Shown here in pieces: positions 8,278 to 16,660 of a stretch of 64,000 nucleotides of DNA (the stretch's first letter is position 1; every line of letters begins with the position of its first letter). The position numbers were made by a program, and so were the translations under genes. This DNA is from Sphingobacteriales bacterium (GTDB lineage: Bacteria; Bacteroidota; Bacteroidia; Chitinophagales; CAIOSU01): the NCBI GenBank assembly GCA_027483645.1, contig JAIXUD010000021.1, positions 310,001 to 374,000 on the forward strand. Reading direction: 5' to 3'. Below the pieces are notes generated by a model. That model saw only the letters and a program-made list of their open reading frames with translations. It had not been told where the DNA came from and did not search any database.

Positions 8278-9330
8278 CTATTGACAGCTAGTATTAATAT
8301 CTACCCTAAAGTTGAGCTCACGTGTGAAGCGGCCGCAGGCTAGGCTGTCTTTGCTATCATCAGTAATACCAACCTCTGGCCGGTTTTTGCTATAACGGCT
8401 TGAGAAAAGGCCATAACCACCGTCAATATTGGTAAATATAGGGGTGGCTTCTAAGGCCGTGATGCCCGACTGGCCTTGGCTGCTGCGAAGCAAATCATAA
8501 AAAGGTTCGGCACCAGAATAGTATATGTATTCTATTGGCAGCTCTAAGGGCTCGCGGGTAATGTTAGGATTTTTTGATAAGCTATTTCCCAATAGTGAAA
8601 GCAATTCTTGGCCTACGTATTTGGCTGAAACTGGGGCAGTAGAGCCACTTGTAGCAGCTGCTAGCACATTTTGGGCAAATAGATACTCTAAATATTTCAG
8701 CTCGCCGGGGCCAATAACTGCTCCCTCCCACTCTCTGTAGTGAAATCGTAAGGCTACATCATACACCTTACCGTTTTCTGCCGATTCAAAAGTTACGTCA
8801 ACCGGTTGCGGGGTGCCGTTGGGCAAAGCACTCACCAAGCTGGTGGTAAATTGTAATTGCAAAAAATCAGATGGCTGCCTTAACCTAAATTCTTTGACCA
8901 TAGCCGTGGTAGCGGTAAGCACCTTACCAGTAACGGTATCTTCTACGCGCAGGCGGTAGGTTTCATCTTCGTCCAGGCTATCCACCAATACGTATATCAG
9001 ATGTGGTGAACGAGCGAAAATACCACTGTCTTTCACCAGGCTCCTATCTTCTAAAAACTGCAGCTTGGCACCATCGGATACCCGCTCTATATATACGTTG
9101 AGCTGATTAGCCAGGAAATAGATGGAATCGGCCTCTTGCGCAATTTCCAGCGCGCTACGGTCTTCGCTGATATATCCGCGCGAAATACGGATGTATTGCG
9201 TATCCTTACTGGCATCCATCAGCCCATATACCACTAGGGTCTCTTCGTAATCCGCGGTTACATCAAAATCGGTACTACACGAATTGAACACTATTGCTGC
9301 AAGCGCAAAAAGGATGGCTAACTTCTTCAT
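8278..9330 (-). CDS. Lipoprotein of unknown function, DUF4249-like pattern
   Basis: The start is placed at the ATG at 9330, giving a classic lipoprotein signal (MKKLAILFALAAIVFNSC, lipobox Cys at residue 18); a TTG nine bases upstream is less likely. The mature part opens with a beta-rich region (ETLVVYGLMDASKDTQYIRISRGY) recalling DUF4249-type outer-membrane-associated lipoproteins of Bacteroidota, often near TonB receptors; none is present here. The remaining ~250 residues show no motif I recognise. It stands alone between heptamer repeats and a divergent esterase. The family link is tentative. Confidence 0.7.
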   Translation of the reverse strand: MKKLAILFALAAIVFNSCSTDFDVTADYEETLVVYGLMDASKDTQYIRISRGYISEDRSALEIAQEADSIYFLANQLNVYIERVSDGAKLQFLEDRSLVKDSGIFARSPHLIYVLVDSLDEDETYRLRVEDTVTGKVLTATTAMVKEFRLRQPSDFLQLQFTTSLVSALPNGTPQPVDVTFESAENGKVYDVALRFHYREWEGAVIGPGELKYLEYLFAQNVLAAATSGSTAPVSAKYVGQELLSLLGNSLSKNPNITREPLELPIEYIYYSGAEPFYDLLRSSQGQSGITALEATPIFTNIDGGYGLFSSRYSKNRPEVGITDDSKDSLACGRFTRELNFRVDINTSCQ

Positions 9331-9455
9331 AAAGGGCAAAGATAATACTTAGCTAAACACTTATTGACTGGTTTTAGACGAATAATGAAGCAACTGTGCA
9401 ATTCCATTGATAATACCGATCAAATTTAACGTTCGCTTGTAGGCTTTCCGTTTTT

Positions 9456-9463
9456 TATCTTTG
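9456..9463 (+). promoter_or_regulatory. Candidate -7 box (TAnnTTTG) of the esterase gene
   Basis: TATCTTTG matches the Bacteroidota -7 consensus TAnnTTTG exactly and ends 4 bases before the ATG at 9468, so transcription would begin at or next to the start codon (a leaderless message). I do not see a well-spaced TTTG -33 element, so this is tentative. Confidence 0.35.
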
Positions 9464-9467
9464 TGTC

Positions 9468-10121
9468 ATGTCAACCCCTCACCACTTCACCACACCACGC
9501 ACGGCAAGGTATTATACCGATGGCCATGAAAAAACCGATGCCAAGCATTTTTGGTTTGTTTGCCACGGCTATGCACAGCTAGCAGGTGAGTTTATCAAAG
9601 AGTTTCAACCATTGGCCGAAATAAATGGCCGCATAGTGGCACCAGAGGCACTTAATCGATTTTATGCCAAAGGCTTTGATGGCAGAGTGGCCGCCACTTG
9701 GATGACCCGAGACGACCGAGAAGCTGAAATACAGGATTATATAACCTATCTAGATGGATTGTTTCAACAAGAAACAGATGACCTAAACCCCTTAGCAAGC
9801 AGGCACATACTAGGTTTTTCGCAAGGCACCGCAACAGTTTGCCGGTGGGTGGCCATGCGCAAACCCCAATTCAACCACCTTTGGCTGTGCAGCGGCGATA
9901 TACCGCACGATTTGGATTGGGCAGCCTTTGTACAAGCTATGGAAGGGAAGAAACTTCATTTGGTTGCTGGCAATAACGACCCGCTAATCCCCCCAGGCCG
10001 CAAAGAAGAAACACACGCCAAAGTTGCTTCGCATGGCATCAACTATCAGATACACGAATTTGAAGGCGCCCACGAACTGAACATGGGCATATTGAAGAGT
10101 GGAGTGATAGAGAAACAGTGA
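9468..10121 (+). CDS. Alpha/beta-hydrolase, carboxylesterase/phospholipase family
   Basis: A 217-residue single-domain serine hydrolase. The nucleophile elbow is GFSQG (residues 116-120, Ser118), the acid is Asp171 in the NNDPLIPP stretch, and the histidine is His202 in GAHELN, with normal spacing for the phospholipase/carboxylesterase family (YpfH/EstB type). The oxyanion-hole region FWFVCHGYAQ is near residues 28-37. No signal peptide is visible, so it should be cytoplasmic; likely substrates are short-chain esters, but this cannot be narrowed further. It is convergent with the M16 peptidase pair and shares a terminator with it. Confidence 0.8.
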   Translation: MSTPHHFTTPRTARYYTDGHEKTDAKHFWFVCHGYAQLAGEFIKEFQPLAEINGRIVAPEALNRFYAKGFDGRVAATWMTRDDREAEIQDYITYLDGLFQQETDDLNPLASRHILGFSQGTATVCRWVAMRKPQFNHLWLCSGDIPHDLDWAAFVQAMEGKKLHLVAGNNDPLIPPGRKEETHAKVASHGINYQIHEFEGAHELNMGILKSGVIEKQ

Positions 10122-10135
10122 CCATACCAAACATA

Positions 10136-10165
10136 AACGGGCCGCAGCAAAAGCTACGGCCCGTT
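10136..10165. terminator. Bidirectional terminator between convergent genes
   Basis: A 9-bp perfect inverted repeat AACGGGCCG/CGGCCCGTT (10136-10144 and 10157-10165) with a 12-base loop lies 14 bases after the esterase stop and about 55 bases past the stop of the minus-strand M16 gene. Flanking bases are A/T-rich on both sides. Confidence 0.7.
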
Positions 10166-10186
10166 ATAATAAACTTAATACCAAGT

Positions 10187-10221
10187 ACTTGATACTTGAT
10201 ACTCACTACTTGATACTAACT
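10187..10221. repeat. Heptamer tandem array (ACTTGAT type) at a gene's 3' end
   Basis: Five contiguous 7-bp units (ACTTGAT, ACTTGAT, ACTCACT, ACTTGAT, ACTAACT) run directly into the stop codon of the M16-like gene. The reverse-complement heptamer (ATCAAGT/ATCAAGA) recurs at 13030-13077, on the other side of the M16 pair. Confidence 0.75.
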
Positions 10222-11548
10222 AGTAAGGCTTATTCTTCTTTTCTTCTACCGTTTGCTTAAAGTCTTCTGGTTTTACTTGCTCTTGTTTGCCAAGGTACGT
10301 CCATTGGATGGCTTTGGTGTATTTGTCGAACACACGGTTTAGCTCTTTAAGGGTGGTGTTATCTACCTGGGTTGGCAGAGATTCTGCCAGTTTCCAGCTA
10401 CCCAGGACTTCGTACATACCCAAGGTGAGCGATTGCTCATTAGTGGTTTGCTGCCCCATGTAGTGTTGGGTGAGGAAGGTTTGTTTTTTATCATCTAGCT
10501 CACTTTGCAAGAAACCATCGCGCTTGATGTCGTTGATGATGCTGGTCATCACTTCCATCGATTGCTTAGGATCTTGGGTAGAGATGTAAATAGTGTTGTA
10601 CGGGTTAAGCATCACACCACCTGAATAGAAGGCCGCGGGAGCGTAAGATAGGCTGCGCTTAGTACGCAACTCTAAGAAGAAACGGCTACCCATAATAGAC
10701 ATGCCCAATTGCATTACCGTACCCTCGGCGGTTTCTTTAGTAGGCGCGCTCATCATACCACGTATGTAGTTGGTAGCTATATCGCGATGCTCTACAAAGT
10801 GGCCTGGCTTGGTAATTAAGGTTGGCGTCACTTTTTTGTACGGCGTACCGAAAGGCATTTTAGCTAGGCTAGCGCGAATTTTGGCTACCAAGTCGGCCTC
10901 GGTAATGTTGCCTACCACCACTAGAAAGCAGCGTTGCTTACCAATGATTTTCTTGTACTGCGCTGTAACATCAGCTAATGAGATATTAGCCAAACTGGCA
11001 GGCGTGCCGCTAGGTATACGCTCGTATGGGCTGCCTTTAAATGCATTGCTCAGGGCAAGGTTCTTAAGGTGCTCATCAGGGTCGCTGCTACTAGCAAGTG
11101 CATTGGCCACATACTGCTCGCGCATCAAATCAAACTCCTTCGGGTCGAAAGCTGGGTTCAATATGGCATCGGCAAACAAATCCCAGCTTTTATCCCAGAA
11201 CATCTTTACGCAGGTCATATTTATCTCGCTATACTCTAGCTGAGAGCTGGCGCCCAACTGTGCGCCAATCTTTTCTGCTTCGGTAGCAAAGGTTGTAGCA
11301 TCGCGGCCACGGGTACCACCGCTCACGGCTAGGTTTACAGTAAGGTCTTCAACACCCTCTTTTTCTTTGGTGTAGTTGTCGGCACCGCCTTTAATAAATA
11401 GGCGCACACTTACTACATCCTTAGGGGTTTGTTTCAGTATTACTTTAAGCCCGTCCACCATTATCTCTTTGGTTTGGGCATTGGCAGTGCTGGCGGTAAG
11501 CAAACCCACAAACAGCAAAACGGCATATTTATATTTAGTTAGTTTCAT
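10220..11548 (-). CDS. M16-family peptidase-like protein, zinc site lost
   Basis: A 442-residue secreted protein (signal peptide ending about TASTANA-QTK) with the two-lobed M16/insulinase architecture (inner-core EGVEDLTVNLAVSGG region at residues 64-78 and C-terminal M16 domain with FFLELRTKRSLSYAPAAFYSG). In active members this first region reads HxxEH; here the three metal ligands are replaced by Asp68, Val71 and Asn72, so it cannot bind catalytic zinc. It lies 11 bases downstream of an active M16 gene, matching the known arrangement in which an inactive partner helps form the closed chamber. Its 3' end is covered by a heptamer repeat array. Confidence 0.85.
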   Translation of the reverse strand: MKLTKYKYAVLLFVGLLTASTANAQTKEIMVDGLKVILKQTPKDVVSVRLFIKGGADNYTKEKEGVEDLTVNLAVSGGTRGRDATTFATEAEKIGAQLGASSQLEYSEINMTCVKMFWDKSWDLFADAILNPAFDPKEFDLMREQYVANALASSSDPDEHLKNLALSNAFKGSPYERIPSGTPASLANISLADVTAQYKKIIGKQRCFLVVVGNITEADLVAKIRASLAKMPFGTPYKKVTPTLITKPGHFVEHRDIATNYIRGMMSAPTKETAEGTVMQLGMSIMGSRFFLELRTKRSLSYAPAAFYSGGVMLNPYNTIYISTQDPKQSMEVMTSIINDIKRDGFLQSELDDKKQTFLTQHYMGQQTTNEQSLTLGMYEVLGSWKLAESLPTQVDNTTLKELNRVFDKYTKAIQWTYLGKQEQVKPEDFKQTVEEKKNKPY

Positions 11549-11559
11549 GGTTTCTAGGT

Positions 11560-12924
11560 TTAGCGGATGTTATCAAAGTTTTTTACACCGGTATTCTCAA
11601 TCAATGCAGGCGAAGTAAGCATGCCATCAACATAATACTTGCCCTTAATGTACTTGCGTACATAGTTCTGTATATCCTGGCGGGTTACTTTGTTCAAATT
11701 ATCTACATAGTTGGTATAGTAATCAATGCTGGCTGAAGACCACCAGTAGGTAATTAGGCTCACAAACTCTGAAGTGCTTTCTTTGGAATAGGCATCTTGA
11801 ATGGCCAACATGGTTTTGGCGGTTTCCAACTGCTCATCGGTAAAGTAATCTTCGCTATCCCACATTTCGATATGCTTCAACAGCACTTGGTAAGCCTCTT
11901 TGATTTTGGCAGGGTTTGGCACCAAGAAAATTTGGATAGGGCCTACATACTTTTGAGTAGAATAACCAACTTGTACTTGGTAAGCCAAGCCTTTGTCAAC
12001 CAGCTCTTGCTGTAGTTTCGATGATTTTTGGCTCAGGATAAAAGAGAACACATCGGCAGCGTAGGTAGCTGCTATATCGCCACGGGTATCAGGGCCAAAG
12101 TAGCTGCGCAAAATGATCGGTACTTGTGCATTATCATTTTCGGTAACAAAGTATTTGTTCTGCTTAAGCGGGGTAAACTCCGGTATTGGCCATTTTACGA
12201 AAGGGTCAAAATCAGAAGGCTTCCAATCGCCATAGATGGTTTTAACTTGGTTGAAAACGTCATCGTGCTTCACATCACCCGCAATAACGATGATGGTGTT
12301 GTTGGGGTAGTAATACTTCTGCTGAATTACACGCATCTTTTCAGGCGTAGCGGTAAGGATGATGTCGTGGTCGCCAATAGTGTTCTTGCGGCTGTATAGG
12401 GTGTCCCACAATTGGTGGTCCATATCTTTCAACAGGAAGAAAACTGGGTTAGACTCAGCACGTTGAAATTCGCCATCAACCACCGGGTTCTCCTTTTTCA
12501 TTTCTTCTTCTAAGAACAAAGGATAACGAATGGCCGAATTCATAAACGACAAACCCTCTTGCAACTTGCCAGTACCAAGGGTAATAAAGTAGTTTACACG
12601 CTCGGTTGAGGTTGTTCCGTTAAACGAAATACCAAGCTCCTGTACACGCTTCATAAACGCTTCTTGCGAAGGGATGTCCTTATTGGCTTTAAAGAACATG
12701 TGCTCATACAAGTGCGAAAGACCATCATAATCAGCTGGCTCGCAGTAGGCACCGTTGTGCACACAAAGCTCAACAGTTGCTAGCGGTACTGAGTTATCTT
12801 CTATCACCAGCACTTGCAGGCCATTCTCCAGCGTGGTAAAGAAAAAGTTGGATGGCAAATTTTGCTGGGCAAAGAGCCCCGTAGTGCTCAGCAGCACCGC
12901 CATCGCAAAACATAGTTTACTCAT
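11560..12924 (-). CDS. M16-family zinc metallopeptidase (active subunit)
   Basis: A 454-residue protein with a signal peptide (MSKLCFAMAVLLSTTGLFAQ) and the inverted zinc motif HLYEH at residues 71-75 (ligands His71 and His75, catalytic Glu74). The third ligand is probably Glu152 in VVDGEFQRAE, 77 residues on, the normal spacing. It has the usual N-terminal catalytic and C-terminal M16 domains. It probably degrades peptides in the periplasm as a heterodimer with the downstream non-catalytic homologue (11-base gap). The physiological substrate is not evident. Confidence 0.9.
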   Translation of the reverse strand: MSKLCFAMAVLLSTTGLFAQQNLPSNFFFTTLENGLQVLVIEDNSVPLATVELCVHNGAYCEPADYDGLSHLYEHMFFKANKDIPSQEAFMKRVQELGISFNGTTSTERVNYFITLGTGKLQEGLSFMNSAIRYPLFLEEEMKKENPVVDGEFQRAESNPVFFLLKDMDHQLWDTLYSRKNTIGDHDIILTATPEKMRVIQQKYYYPNNTIIVIAGDVKHDDVFNQVKTIYGDWKPSDFDPFVKWPIPEFTPLKQNKYFVTENDNAQVPIILRSYFGPDTRGDIAATYAADVFSFILSQKSSKLQQELVDKGLAYQVQVGYSTQKYVGPIQIFLVPNPAKIKEAYQVLLKHIEMWDSEDYFTDEQLETAKTMLAIQDAYSKESTSEFVSLITYWWSSASIDYYTNYVDNLNKVTRQDIQNYVRKYIKGKYYVDGMLTSPALIENTGVKNFDNIR

Positions 12925-13029
12925 AAGTAATCAGTTTAGGGTTATTAGTGTCCGAAAATAGGGGATTTGTGCCAAAACACCGTTATGCATCGACTAATTG
13001 GGGTAATTATTGGATGGATGCTAATTAGT

Positions 13030-13077
13030 ATCAAGATGTGAGCTTGCCTGCCGGCAGGCAGGTATCAAGTATCAAGA
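13030..13077. repeat. Heptamer units (ATCAAGT type) around a 14-bp palindrome
   Basis: ATCAAGA at 13030-13036 and ATCAAGT-ATCAAGA at 13064-13077 flank the perfect palindrome GCCTGCCGGCAGGC (13046-13059). The heptamer is the reverse complement of the array at 10187-10221, so the M16 pair is bracketed by inverted copies. It lies between the M16 promoter region and the lolA-like terminator. Confidence 0.65.
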
Positions 13078-13103
13078 ACTGCTTCAATACCTTATGATGG
13101 AAA

Positions 13104-13137
13104 CAAAAAAAGGGAAGCATGCCGTGGCATACTCCCC
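13104..13137 (-). terminator. Terminator of the ftsK-lolA operon
   Basis: On the minus strand an imperfect stem-loop (ATGCC/GGCAT core, outer GGG/CCC pairs) is followed directly by TTTTTTT. It lies about 46 bases past the stop of the LolA-like gene. Confidence 0.75.
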
Positions 13138-13182
13138 TATCTATCTTTTATTAGCAACTAGCAAAACCCTAATTCCTGAAAA

Positions 13183-13884
13183 TCACTCCGCAGTCAAATC
13201 CTCAATATGGTATCCAGGATACTGCGCAGCGTTGAATGTGAACTTGCCTTCGTCGATCTTAGCATTCGGGGTGAAGGTTACGATTTGCCAGTTGTATTCT
13301 ACGCCGTCTTTACCAACAATACGCGCCTTGCGGATAACGTCTTGATCGTCAACCAGCAAATAAATGAATGTGTATGGAGACTCTTTCGTATTTGCAGGTA
13401 TCAATTGTATACGCGTCATTGATTTGCCATCTAGCGTCTCTTTGCCATCCAGCTTATAGTTATAGTTGTTTTTGTAGATGGTAAACAACTGAGATGGGCT
13501 TTCGATGTTGTTAGCATCCGGCTCATAAAAATTGATTTGAACTTCTTTTTGTTTGCCTTTCAAAATCATCCAGCGTTTTACATTGTCGCAAATGATTTCT
13601 ACATCGCCGGTATTTACGCGGTACTTCTGTCCTTTAAGCCATACGTTACCCTTCATACTCTCGTTCAAGTCGTCCACTTTGCTGGTAATGCTCAGGGAAA
13701 ACACCACTTCTAGCGAGGTGTAGCTTTGGTACTTGGTACTTACCCTATCTAGTATGGTCTTAGCGGCAGGGTCTTTGGTGGTGGTTGTATTAGTATTTGT
13801 AGTGGTCTTACCTTTTGGAGGGTTTTGGGCATATACGCTTCCAAAAACCATCATGATTATACTTAGGGTGTAGATAAATTTCAT
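13183..13884 (-). CDS. LolA-like outer-membrane lipoprotein carrier protein
   Basis: A 233-residue periplasmic protein with a signal peptide (cleavage likely after GSVYA) and a Thr/Asn-rich linker, followed by the LolA/LolB-like half-barrel (SLEVVFSLSITSKVDDLNESMKGNVWLKGQKYRV, then MTRIQLIP and YLLVDDQDVIRKARI). LolA shuttles lipoproteins from the inner to the outer membrane. Bacteroidota LolA-like proteins diverge from the E. coli one, so the exact cargo is inferred. It follows ftsK by 17 bases, an arrangement also seen in E. coli (ftsK-lolA), which supports the assignment, and shares its terminator. Confidence 0.8.
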   Translation of the reverse strand: MKFIYTLSIIMMVFGSVYAQNPPKGKTTTNTNTTTTKDPAAKTILDRVSTKYQSYTSLEVVFSLSITSKVDDLNESMKGNVWLKGQKYRVNTGDVEIICDNVKRWMILKGKQKEVQINFYEPDANNIESPSQLFTIYKNNYNYKLDGKETLDGKSMTRIQLIPANTKESPYTFIYLLVDDQDVIRKARIVGKDGVEYNWQIVTFTPNAKIDEGKFTFNAAQYPGYHIEDLTAE

Positions 13885-13901
13885 GTCGTTTGTCTAATTT
13901 T

Positions 13902-16436
13902 TCACATTCCGTTCAAAAACTGTTCCAATTGATACAAATCAGGGTATAAAACTTCGCGAGCCTTGCTGCCTTGGCTTGGGCCTACAATACCAGCACGTTC
14001 TAGCTGGTCCATCACACGGCCTGCACGGTTGTAGCCCAACTTCAGGCGGCGCTGCAATAGCGAGGTGGAACCCTGCTGTGTCTGCACCACCATACGTGCC
14101 GCTTCCTCAAAGTAGTCATCTCGCTCGCTAGGGTCCAACGTTTGGTTACCTTCTTCTTTTTCATCAACATATTCCGGCAGACGGAACGCCTCGGCATAGC
14201 CGCGCTGCTGGCCAATGAATTTGCAAATCTCTTCAACTTCGGGCGTATCTACAAATCCGCACTGTAAGCGAATCATATCGCCGCCTTCTGATAGCAGCAT
14301 ATCGCCACGGCCAATTAATTGGTCTGCTCCACCGCCATCCAAAATGGTACGCGAGTCAATTTTGCTGGTCACCTTAAAGGCCACGCGAGCAGGGAAGTTA
14401 GCTTTAATGGTACCGGTAATAATGTTCACCGACGGACGCTGTGTAGCAATAATTAAGTGGATACCGATGGCTCGGGCTAGCTGCGCCAAGCGCGCAATGG
14501 GGGTTTCCACCTCTTTGCCAGCAGTCATCATCAAGTCGGCAAACTCGTCCACTACCAATACAATGTATGGTAGGTATTGATGGCCCTTATTAGGATTCAA
14601 GCGGCGGGCTATGAATTTGGCATTGTATTCCTTAATGTTTCGCACCTGTGCCTCTTTCAGCAAGTCGTAGCGGTTGTCCATCTCAATACAAAGCGCATTG
14701 AGGGTATGGATAACCTTTTTGGTATCGGTAATAATGGCCTCTTCCTCGCCTGGCAGTTTGGCCAAGTAGTGTTTCTCAATCATTGCGAAGAGGGTCAATT
14801 CCACTTTCTTCGGGTCAACCAACACAAACTTAAGCTGCGACGGATGTTTCTTATACAGCAGCGACACCAATATGGCGTTCAATCCCACCGATTTACCTTG
14901 GCCAGTAGCACCTGCCATCAGTAAGTGGGGCATTTTGGCAAGGTCGGTAAGGAATATTTCGTTGGCAATGGTTTTACCTATAACTATAGGCAGCTCAGCT
15001 TTGCTATTTTGGAATTTCTCCGAAGCAATCAATGAGTGCATGCTCACCACTTCCTTCTTCACGTTCGGCACCTCAATACCGATGGTACCCTTGCCCGGGA
15101 TAGGTGCAATAATACGGATGCCCAAAGCCGCTAAACTCAAGGCAATATCATCCTCCAGGTTCTTGATTTTGGAGATACGCACACCTGCTGCAGGTACTAT
15201 TTCATAAAGGGTAACGGTTGGCCCGATGGTCGCCTTAATCTTTGAAATCTCAATATTGTAATTCTGTAGGGTCTCAACAATCTGGTTCTTATTTTTTTCC
15301 AGCTCCTCTGTATCCACCTGTATCTTCTCGCTACCATGCATTTTCAGCAACTCTAGCGGCGGGAACTGGTAATCGCGCAAATCCAAAGTCGGGTCATACT
15401 CACCCAAGTCATTGAATATCTCGCCTGCTTCTTTCTCGTCTATAATCGGGCTTACTTCCAGTGGCAACTCTGCCTCTTCAAACACTTCCTCCTGCGGCGT
15501 TTCTGGCTGGGTAACCTCAAACGACAAGCCTTCTATCGGGCTAGTAGTAGCTAGCGGAGGAGCAACTGGATGGGTAGGTACAACAGGAATGGTGGGGCTA
15601 ATAATATCAAAATCAAGCGGGCCGGCTTCTTCCTCATCATCTTCCCAAGGCAAATCTACCTTACTGTTGATGTCGGCCAAGGCATCGTTCTCATCCTCGA
15701 TGGTTTTGGTCCAGTTTTTTACATCGGTATCATCATCCTCATAGTTGAAGCCTGGCACTTTAGTTTTGTTGGTAGCATCGGTATTGCCCAGCGCACTCTG
15801 TACCGATGACGGTATTAACTTACCGGGGCGATAGTTGAATTTGTACACCACGTAAGCCAGCATGCCGAAGCCCAGCAATGCACCGGTGCCTAGCATGCCC
15901 ATAAAATCGGTAAGCCACTCACTTACCGATTTGCCAAAAGCACCGCCCCAAGGAAAGGCAAAGATTTGAAAGGCAAAGGCTAACGCAACCGAAAAGTACG
16001 CTAAACAGATAAAGCCATACTTGATAATGCGGCGCATCTGCATCGGCAAATCGAAGCCCCACTTCAATCCTGCGGAAATAAGCATGCCCACAATGGCCCA
16101 AGACGCCACACCAAACAAATTAAAATAAAACTGATGAGCCAGCACTGCCCCAAAGCGGCCCAGCATGTTATCAACGATAATGTCAGTGTCGAAAATAACC
16201 TCTAGCCCTTTGTTCAGCACCTTGTCGTCGTCAGCCTTCCAGGTAAAGATGTAGGAAAACATGGCTGCGCCCAATAACAAGCCTAGAAACATACACGCCA
16301 AGCCCACGATGCGTGGGGTGCGCTCGTCGGCCAGTATGGCCTTGATACCAGTAGGTTTGGCCGGTGCTACCGATGCCTCGCCTTCAACTGGTTCTTTATC
16401 CTTGGGTGCCTTCTTTGCTTTTTCCTTTACTGCCAT
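13902..16436 (-). CDS. ftsK: DNA translocase FtsK
   Basis: An 844-residue protein with four N-terminal membrane spans (within residues 43-205), a ~200-residue acidic/Pro-rich linker, the alpha and beta motor domains and a C-terminal winged-helix gamma domain. The Walker A motif GATGQGKSVG is near residue 510; Walker B is VLVVDEFADLMM. The gamma domain near the C terminus (STSLLQRRLKLGYNRAGRVMDQLERAGIVG) recognises KOPS-type chromosome sequences. FtsK pumps DNA at the septum and activates XerCD recombination at dif. Length and layout match Bacteroidota FtsK. Confidence 0.96.
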   Translation of the reverse strand: MAVKEKAKKAPKDKEPVEGEASVAPAKPTGIKAILADERTPRIVGLACMFLGLLLGAAMFSYIFTWKADDDKVLNKGLEVIFDTDIIVDNMLGRFGAVLAHQFYFNLFGVASWAIVGMLISAGLKWGFDLPMQMRRIIKYGFICLAYFSVALAFAFQIFAFPWGGAFGKSVSEWLTDFMGMLGTGALLGFGMLAYVVYKFNYRPGKLIPSSVQSALGNTDATNKTKVPGFNYEDDDTDVKNWTKTIEDENDALADINSKVDLPWEDDEEEAGPLDFDIISPTIPVVPTHPVAPPLATTSPIEGLSFEVTQPETPQEEVFEEAELPLEVSPIIDEKEAGEIFNDLGEYDPTLDLRDYQFPPLELLKMHGSEKIQVDTEELEKNKNQIVETLQNYNIEISKIKATIGPTVTLYEIVPAAGVRISKIKNLEDDIALSLAALGIRIIAPIPGKGTIGIEVPNVKKEVVSMHSLIASEKFQNSKAELPIVIGKTIANEIFLTDLAKMPHLLMAGATGQGKSVGLNAILVSLLYKKHPSQLKFVLVDPKKVELTLFAMIEKHYLAKLPGEEEAIITDTKKVIHTLNALCIEMDNRYDLLKEAQVRNIKEYNAKFIARRLNPNKGHQYLPYIVLVVDEFADLMMTAGKEVETPIARLAQLARAIGIHLIIATQRPSVNIITGTIKANFPARVAFKVTSKIDSRTILDGGGADQLIGRGDMLLSEGGDMIRLQCGFVDTPEVEEICKFIGQQRGYAEAFRLPEYVDEKEEGNQTLDPSERDDYFEEAARMVVQTQQGSTSLLQRRLKLGYNRAGRVMDQLERAGIVGPSQGSKAREVLYPDLYQLEQFLNGM

Positions 16437-16473
16437 ACCACACTTGTGCGATTGCGAAATTACGGTTTATTTT

Positions 16474-16504
16474 AGACACAAGACTCAAGACACAAGACAC
16501 AAGA
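16474..16504. repeat. Heptamer tandem array (AGACACA type) upstream of ftsK
   Basis: Four contiguous units (AGACACA, AGACTCA, AGACACA, AGACACA) plus a partial fifth. It is the same heptamer as at 8101-8170 and lies 37 bases before the minus-strand ftsK start. Confidence 0.7.
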
Positions 16505-16623
16505 AATCAACAGAAAAAGGCTAATATCGCCTATTCAGGGCGATTCTATTCTGCTCTTAACCAATCTAAATAATATAGAACGGCAATTTTGAACTTTCAA
16601 TTTAAAACTTTCATTTTACCCTT

Positions 16624-16658
16624 CAACTCGTAACCAGCAACTCCTAACCCGCAACACC
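16624..16658. repeat. Heptamer tandem array (YAACNNN type) abutting a start codon
   Basis: Five contiguous 7-bp units (CAACTCG, TAACCAG, CAACTCC, TAACCCG, CAACACC) end 2 bases before the ATG at 16661. The units resemble the right arm of the sucD-fabG array at 36389-36423. Confidence 0.7.
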
Positions 16659-16660
16659 GC

